DNA from: Oscillospiraceae bacterium
GTDB lineage: Bacteria; Bacillota_A; Clostridia; Oscillospirales; Oscillospiraceae
NCBI GenBank assembly: GCA_017539885.1
Contig: JAFYCC010000014.1
Span: 1 to 35,672, forward strand
Length of the DNA: 35,672 bases
Direction: 5' to 3'
This document shows, piece after piece, positions 31,991-35,672 of this stretch. The position numbers were made by a program, and so were the translations under genes. How positions within the stretch are numbered: position 1 is the first letter of the stretch; each line of letters opens with the position of its first letter. Under the pieces are notes generated by a model. The model did not search any database, had not been told where the DNA came from, and saw only the letters and a program-made list of their open reading frames with translations.

Positions 31991-32029
31991 GGCCGTTGCA
32001 AAATGAGAGTTTTGCAGCGGCCTCTTTTT
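31991..32029 (+). terminator. tRNA terminator
   Basis: GGCCGTTGCAAAA (31991-32003) pairs with TTTTGCAGCGGCC (32010-32022) with one G-U pair over 13 bp, followed by a five-T run at 32025-32029. Confidence 0.9.
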
Positions 32030-32047
32030 CAGCCATAAAGCGCAAGG

Positions 32048-32094
32048 AAAGCCGGGAGTGTGTGGAAAAGTTCCACGATACTCCCGGCTTTTTG
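32048..32094 (+). terminator. Second tandem terminator
   Basis: AAAGCCGGGAGT (32048-32059) pairs perfectly with ACTCCCGGCTTT (32080-32091), and an inner GTGGAA/TTCCAC (32062-32067 with 32071-32076) extends it, followed by T-rich sequence. No gene lies between it and the tRNA terminator, so it may be the leftover end of a gene or element once located here. Confidence 0.8.
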
Positions 32095-32150
32095 TATTTT
32101 ACTGTTAAACTCGGGAGTATACCATCAATCAAACATTTTTCAAAAATCAT

Positions 32151-32203
32151 ACTTGCCCATTAACTTGCCCTTTACTATAATAGTGGAAAGCTAATGGGCA
32201 AGT
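32151..32203. repeat. Three copies of a 12-bp motif around a promoter
   Basis: ACTTGCCCATTA (32151-32162) is followed directly by ACTTGCCCTTTA (32163-32174), and an inverted perfect copy of the first lies at 32192-32203. The outer pair is a 12-bp perfect inverted repeat with a 29-nt gap. The promoter at 32153-32181 lies between and within the copies, so an operator or recombinase-arm role is possible. Confidence 0.8.
32153..32181 (+). promoter_or_regulatory. Promoter for the HD-GYP gene
   Basis: TTGCCC (32153-32158), a 17-bp spacer and a perfect TATAAT (32176-32181). The -35 box is inside the first 12-bp repeat and the expected start (~32188) is just before the inverted copy. Confidence 0.7.
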
Positions 32204-32233
32204 TCAACATCGGATCACGGAGGTAATAGCATA

Positions 32234-34282
32234 GTGCTTTCCGTCAACATCCGTGACCAGATTCATCAGCGCGTTGTGGAGAACACGTTTCTTGAACACG
32301 ACGAATTATTACCGGCCATCAGACTGTCACAGATGAGTGGGCTCGCCGATGAAAGCAGAACAGCAGAAGGGCAGATTACAATCATGGAACAGATGAAAGT
32401 TTACAGCGAATATGTCGAGCGAATGAAGGAGATCCGCTTGCTGTCGACGCCCAATCTGAATGAAGTTGCCGACGCCGAAGAATACAGTCAGGTCCTGATT
32501 CGAAATTTCTCTCGAATCGGCGAACTGGCAAGTGAAAACCGCAAAGTCATTGACGCGCTCATCAAACCTGTACTTGCTTCAAAGGAGAAGCTGTCTGAGG
32601 AGAAAATCGCACAATTGACCATGTTTGCGGAGCTGCTGGTGCAGGATGCGAATATTGAAGAGGTCGATGCGCATCTCTCGGAGCTGATCAACGACCTGCT
32701 GCTGCTGAATGAAGCATGGATCGACGAGAGCATTGATGACAGCGCCCGCGCCATCGCAATGGCCAAGAAGGTCTATCGGGACTACCTCATCATTTCTGGA
32801 CTGACCCGGTACATCAACGACGATGTCGACAGTGTGCGGGAAAAGGCCCTGGAGAACCGTGATGCACTGGCTGCGTACCTGGACAAAGATGCCTTTGCCG
32901 GGCTGAGTGATGAGGCGAAGGGCACCGCCCTGCGGTTTTCCCTGATGGGTGTTCTGCTCTATGAAAACAATCTTACCCCCATGCCGCCTGAGTATTGGGC
33001 GCAGCCCATGGAAATACTCAAGCGCGCCGAAGATATTCTGGATGATCCGTTTTACAGAGACCAACTGCCCGATTACGACTGGGAGACCTACGAATTCAGA
33101 ATTTATTACTATGGCAGCTTTCTGGCCTATTCCATCCTTCCGAAGGAGGTTGCAGTTAATGTATTTGACTACGCGCAAAAGGCGCTAAATTTCCTGAAGC
33201 AGTGTACGAATGAGAGCATCCTGAACGCCGTAAATGAGGAGAATGAGCGGGATTTATGCTATTTGGCTTCCGTACAGGCGGGAATCACCCCGGTCCGGGA
33301 GGCCTGCGATGCATTCTACAAAGCATATCAGCAGAGAGATGCCGATGACTATTCTGTTACCGGGATCAATACCAATCTTGATACGCCCTCGTCCTATCTG
33401 AGCATGGCGAAGACGATGGATCTGCCGCTGACCGAGGAGGACTATGATCGGTATTATGAGATCGAAAAATCGGTGCTCGATTATTTCCATCACATTCCCA
33501 AAAGCGGCGATGTGTACCTGAAGTGCGTTACCTGCTTCACGAATCTCCCGATGTATTTCAGAGAGGTTCCCAACGGCATGACTATGGAGGAGTTCTGCGT
33601 CAGCGCCTTCGCCGCCATCCACCCGCCCACCTATATTCATATCAACATGGTCGCACGGCTGGCGGAGTGTATGACGCGGCATCTGCTGGACAGCAACCCG
33701 GATGTTTTTATCGGTTTTCCCGGCTGCGGGGATGTCAACGAAGTTCTGTCCAACGGGGATCGGATCATTCACTACGCTTATCACGCATCTCTGTGTCATG
33801 ATATCGGCAAGCTGTTCATCATCGACACCATCTCCATGTACGGCAGGAATCTGCTGGACGACGAGTTCGCCATCATCAAGAATCACCCGGTCATCGGTGC
33901 GAAAATAGCGGCGGAACACGAGTCTACCCGGGCGTATTGCGACGTCATCAAGGGCCACCATCTCTGGTACGATTGCTCCAGAGGATACCCGGTTGGCTTC
34001 AACACCTTTGAGAGCCCTTACAAAACCATCATAGATATTGTTCTGGCGGCGGATTGCCTGGACGCCGCGACAGATACCGTGGGACGCAGCTACAATCGCG
34101 GAAAGGCCTTTGCCGATTATGAGCAGGAAGTGATCGAGGGCGCAGGAACGCATTATGCACCGTTTCTGGTGGAACTCTTCCGCCAGGCGCGTCTTCGCGC
34201 GGATATTGAATACCTGCTGAGCGCAGGTCGTCGGCATCTGTACAGCGAGACCTTCCGTCTCCTGAGGAGATATGAAGCATAA
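32234..34282 (+). CDS. HD-GYP-domain protein with large helical N-terminus
   Basis: A 682-residue soluble protein. Residues 1-440 are helical with no named domain. The C-terminus is an intact HD-GYP-like domain: the first His is probably H469 (YIHINMV), HDIGK lies at 522-526, H551 is in NHPVIG, GHH at 574-576, GYP at 584-586 and D607 in LAADCLD. The predicted activity is cyclic-di-GMP (or similar) phosphodiesterase. It is a paralogue of the degenerate protein at 20457. The start is GTG at 32234 with GGAGGT (32219-32224). It has no receiver domain and no kinase neighbour, unlike its paralogue. GC is visibly lower than in genes left of the tRNA. Confidence 0.87.
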   Translation: MLSVNIRDQIHQRVVENTFLEHDELLPAIRLSQMSGLADESRTAEGQITIMEQMKVYSEYVERMKEIRLLSTPNLNEVADAEEYSQVLIRNFSRIGELASENRKVIDALIKPVLASKEKLSEEKIAQLTMFAELLVQDANIEEVDAHLSELINDLLLLNEAWIDESIDDSARAIAMAKKVYRDYLIISGLTRYINDDVDSVREKALENRDALAAYLDKDAFAGLSDEAKGTALRFSLMGVLLYENNLTPMPPEYWAQPMEILKRAEDILDDPFYRDQLPDYDWETYEFRIYYYGSFLAYSILPKEVAVNVFDYAQKALNFLKQCTNESILNAVNEENERDLCYLASVQAGITPVREACDAFYKAYQQRDADDYSVTGINTNLDTPSSYLSMAKTMDLPLTEEDYDRYYEIEKSVLDYFHHIPKSGDVYLKCVTCFTNLPMYFREVPNGMTMEEFCVSAFAAIHPPTYIHINMVARLAECMTRHLLDSNPDVFIGFPGCGDVNEVLSNGDRIIHYAYHASLCHDIGKLFIIDTISMYGRNLLDDEFAIIKNHPVIGAKIAAEHESTRAYCDVIKGHHLWYDCSRGYPVGFNTFESPYKTIIDIVLAADCLDAATDTVGRSYNRGKAFADYEQEVIEGAGTHYAPFLVELFRQARLRADIEYLLSAGRRHLYSETFRLLRRYEA

Positions 34283-34295
34283 CGGCGTCGACTGA

Positions 34296-34430
34296 TGGGG
34301 ATCCGTCAGCAGAAATGGATATCTGACTTGTGAAAGTGACAATTCTGTAATGGACTACTATGGTACCTGGAGTGAAGAAGATTTTCCTGGAACATACAGT
34401 ATTGGCGCATCACTGAGTAGTTGTAACTGA
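34296..34430 (+). pseudogene. Possible decayed gene end
   Basis: An open frame between the TGA at 34293 and the TGA at 34428 reads like the end of a small exported protein (MDYYGTWSEEDFPGTYSIG). The only ATG (34350) would give 26 residues and has no ribosome site. It is probably a remnant or chance; nothing else is seen in the 34283-34471 gap. Confidence 0.25.
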
Positions 34431-34471
34431 TATGACAATGTGAAACAAATCGGGACCTGACGAGGTAAGAT

Positions 34472-34876
34472 ATGAAAACAGTAGAAGAACTGCTTCAATG
34501 CCCATACCGGATTATTGACATATTGCCGTCACAAGTGCCTAAAGACAGTCCTGGACAATACTTTGCAGTTGAAGATTATTTCTTGCAAGGCGATCGGGTA
34601 GAAGAGATTAAACAAAAGCATATCAACCTAATTCTGAAACTGAATTGCTATAGAGACATATCAATAGGCGATGAAACTGTGGTCAATCCGTTACCGGAGC
34701 ACATTGCCGACGAGATGAAAAAAAGGTATCTCTATATTATGACAGGCGAAAGCATGATCCTTTCCGAACCTGATGACACGCATTTGACTGTATTTAATCC
34801 GGATTCACAACTCATGGAACTAATCAGGCAGATTGCTTTGGGCGAAGGCCTTTTTATTTGGAAGCCAAACTTCTGA
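34472..34876 (+). CDS. Hypothetical protein, AT-rich gene
   Basis: A 134-residue soluble protein. It opens MKTVEELLQCPYRIIDILP, then has QYFAVEDYFLQGDRVEEIKQKHINLIL (seen as EDYFLQGDR and KQKHINLIL), and closes GEGLFIWKPNF. I recognise no family; it could be an immunity-type protein, though nothing proves it. The ATG has GAGGTAAG upstream (34459-34466). The gene is distinctly AT-rich against the rest of the window, a sign of recent transfer. It follows the HD-GYP gene after 189 nt and precedes a lipoprotein gene by 23 nt. Confidence 0.68.
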   Translation: MKTVEELLQCPYRIIDILPSQVPKDSPGQYFAVEDYFLQGDRVEEIKQKHINLILKLNCYRDISIGDETVVNPLPEHIADEMKKRYLYIMTGESMILSEPDDTHLTVFNPDSQLMELIRQIALGEGLFIWKPNF

Positions 34877-34899
34877 GTAAGATGAATAGGACAGATGAT

Positions 34900-35672
34900 A
34901 TGATGAAAAGAATGAAGAAAAGCCTGCCCCTGATGCTCCTTGCCATGGTTCTCCTGCTTTCTGCCTGCGGACAAAAGCCCGTATTCGGAGTGAGCACAAA
35001 TGAAGATAACAGCATCAGCATCACTGCAGACCGCGGTCCCAAAGACAGCATGGGCCTTGGTTATCTTACCGTAGGCGAAAACGAGCAGGTCGTAATAGAT
35101 GCTGCCGGTATGGATAAGGGTGGAAAGCTCTCCCTTCGTTTCATGGCAGGCGTACTGGGCTCAGACGATTTCCCCGAAGAACCTGCCTACGAAACGTCTG
35201 TCAGCGGTGGGGACAGCGCAGTCTTTACCGCCGAACCCGGCGAATACACGGTCGAAGTGATCGCGCAGAGCAAAATCACAGGAACGGCACGGATCTGCAC
35301 GGAGGCAGCGGATGGAACGGTTGCCGCAACTGACGCCGCCGAAGCTGCTCCCGCCACAGCGGCGGAATCCAATTTGGCTCTGCAGCCCGGAAAACACTTT
35401 GAGGGAACTGTCCCACTCGAAGGAATGGAACAGACCGTTCATTATGAGGCGATCCGGAACGACGCGCTTGGCTTTGAGATGGGCTACGACTACGAGAATT
35501 TAGTACGACACAGTGAAGCGGACTGTGAACGGTTCATCTCGGTCTGGGAAAACCCCGACAATCCCGAGATTTATCTCGAGATTACGCACAGTTCGGATGA
35601 TGCCGAAACGACGACCGCTTCCATTACTGAGACACTTTCCGCACAATATAATGTCTCTCGCTGGGAATATAC
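34900..35672 (+). CDS. Lipoprotein, 3' end outside the window
   Basis: An open frame from ATG at 34900 (or 34903) runs without a stop to the window edge, at least 257 residues. The signal peptide KKSLPLMLLAMVLLL ends in the lipobox LLSAC with the lipidated Cys at about residue 23. The first soluble part (about 30-125) looks beta-rich and immunoglobulin-like (FTAEPGEYTVEVIAQS), followed by an Ala/Glu-rich linker (about 135-155) and a second domain (LGFEMGYDYENLVR). Upstream AGGA (34888-34891) is the ribosome site. Function unknown. It may be coupled to the AT-rich gene 23 nt upstream. Confidence 0.75.
   Translation, partial: MMKRMKKSLPLMLLAMVLLLSACGQKPVFGVSTNEDNSISITADRGPKDSMGLGYLTVGENEQVVIDAAGMDKGGKLSLRFMAGVLGSDDFPEEPAYETSVSGGDSAVFTAEPGEYTVEVIAQSKITGTARICTEAADGTVAATDAAEAAPATAAESNLALQPGKHFEGTVPLEGMEQTVHYEAIRNDALGFEMGYDYENLVRHSEADCERFISVWENPDNPEIYLEITHSSDDAETTTASITETLSAQYNVSRWEY

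Overview
The window reads as chromosome of a GC-rich, low-Rho-dependence Bacillota (class Clostridia; a gut Oscillospiraceae- or Christensenellales-like lineage is my best guess). The reasons are strong AGGAGG-type ribosome sites, frequent GTG/TTG starts, short lipobox lipoproteins, many intrinsic terminators with long perfect stems, TTGACA/TATAAT promoters with 17-bp spacing, and families typical of Clostridia (DUF4298, DUF4177, IS1634-type transposase, Cpl-7 repeat, MATE and SLC45-like MFS carriers). Nothing in the window fixes the species.

Layout. 1-736 holds a decayed IS1634-type transposase fragment next to the tail of an unknown gene. 748-8224 is a tightly packed rightward run: two GNAT acetyltransferases, a membrane GGDEF protein, a DUF3592 protein, a sugar-type MFS carrier with a family-2 glycosidase, a lipoprotein, a third GNAT and two small unknown proteins. 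8242-11715 holds a small Cpl-7-repeat protein with its own promoter and terminator, then a methyltransferase, an ABC exporter half-transporter and an ArsC/Spx-like protein. A leftward amidohydrolase (11699-12574) faces a rightward membrane protein, nucleoside phosphorylase, MATE and sugar acetyltransferase group (12645-16104).

16160-22330 is the most intriguing part. It holds a VWA protein whose promoter lies inside a palindrome, a macro-domain protein fused to an HTH-like tail and followed at once by an HExxH protein, and a hybrid histidine kinase followed by a large protein that ends in a degenerate HD-GYP domain. Each of the three units has its own promoter and hairpin terminator.

22341-27384 is leftward. 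An SPFH/prohibitin-like gene and a DUF4177 gene are preceded by a strong promoter and a structured leader that resembles the yybP-ykoY (manganese) riboswitch with its own attenuator. A six-gene run (C39-like peptidase, tcdA, cysK, MmcQ/YjbR, DUF4298, TfoX) reads from one strong promoter at 27356-27384. Rightward again, 27431-30312 has a YfbR-type HD hydrolase, a large lipoprotein and a glutaredoxin. 30377-31581 is a leftward operon of a membrane-anchored MerR regulator, a small membrane protein resembling the MerR tail, and YbjQ.

31762-32029 is a tRNA-Ala(GGC) unit. To its right, sequence of lower GC begins with tandem terminators, three copies of a 12-bp repeat around a promoter, an intact HD-GYP paralogue of the degenerate protein at 20457, an AT-rich unknown gene and a lipoprotein cut by the window edge. 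The GGDEF protein, the degenerate HD-GYP protein and the intact HD-GYP protein together point to cyclic-di-nucleotide signalling, but this link is inferred.
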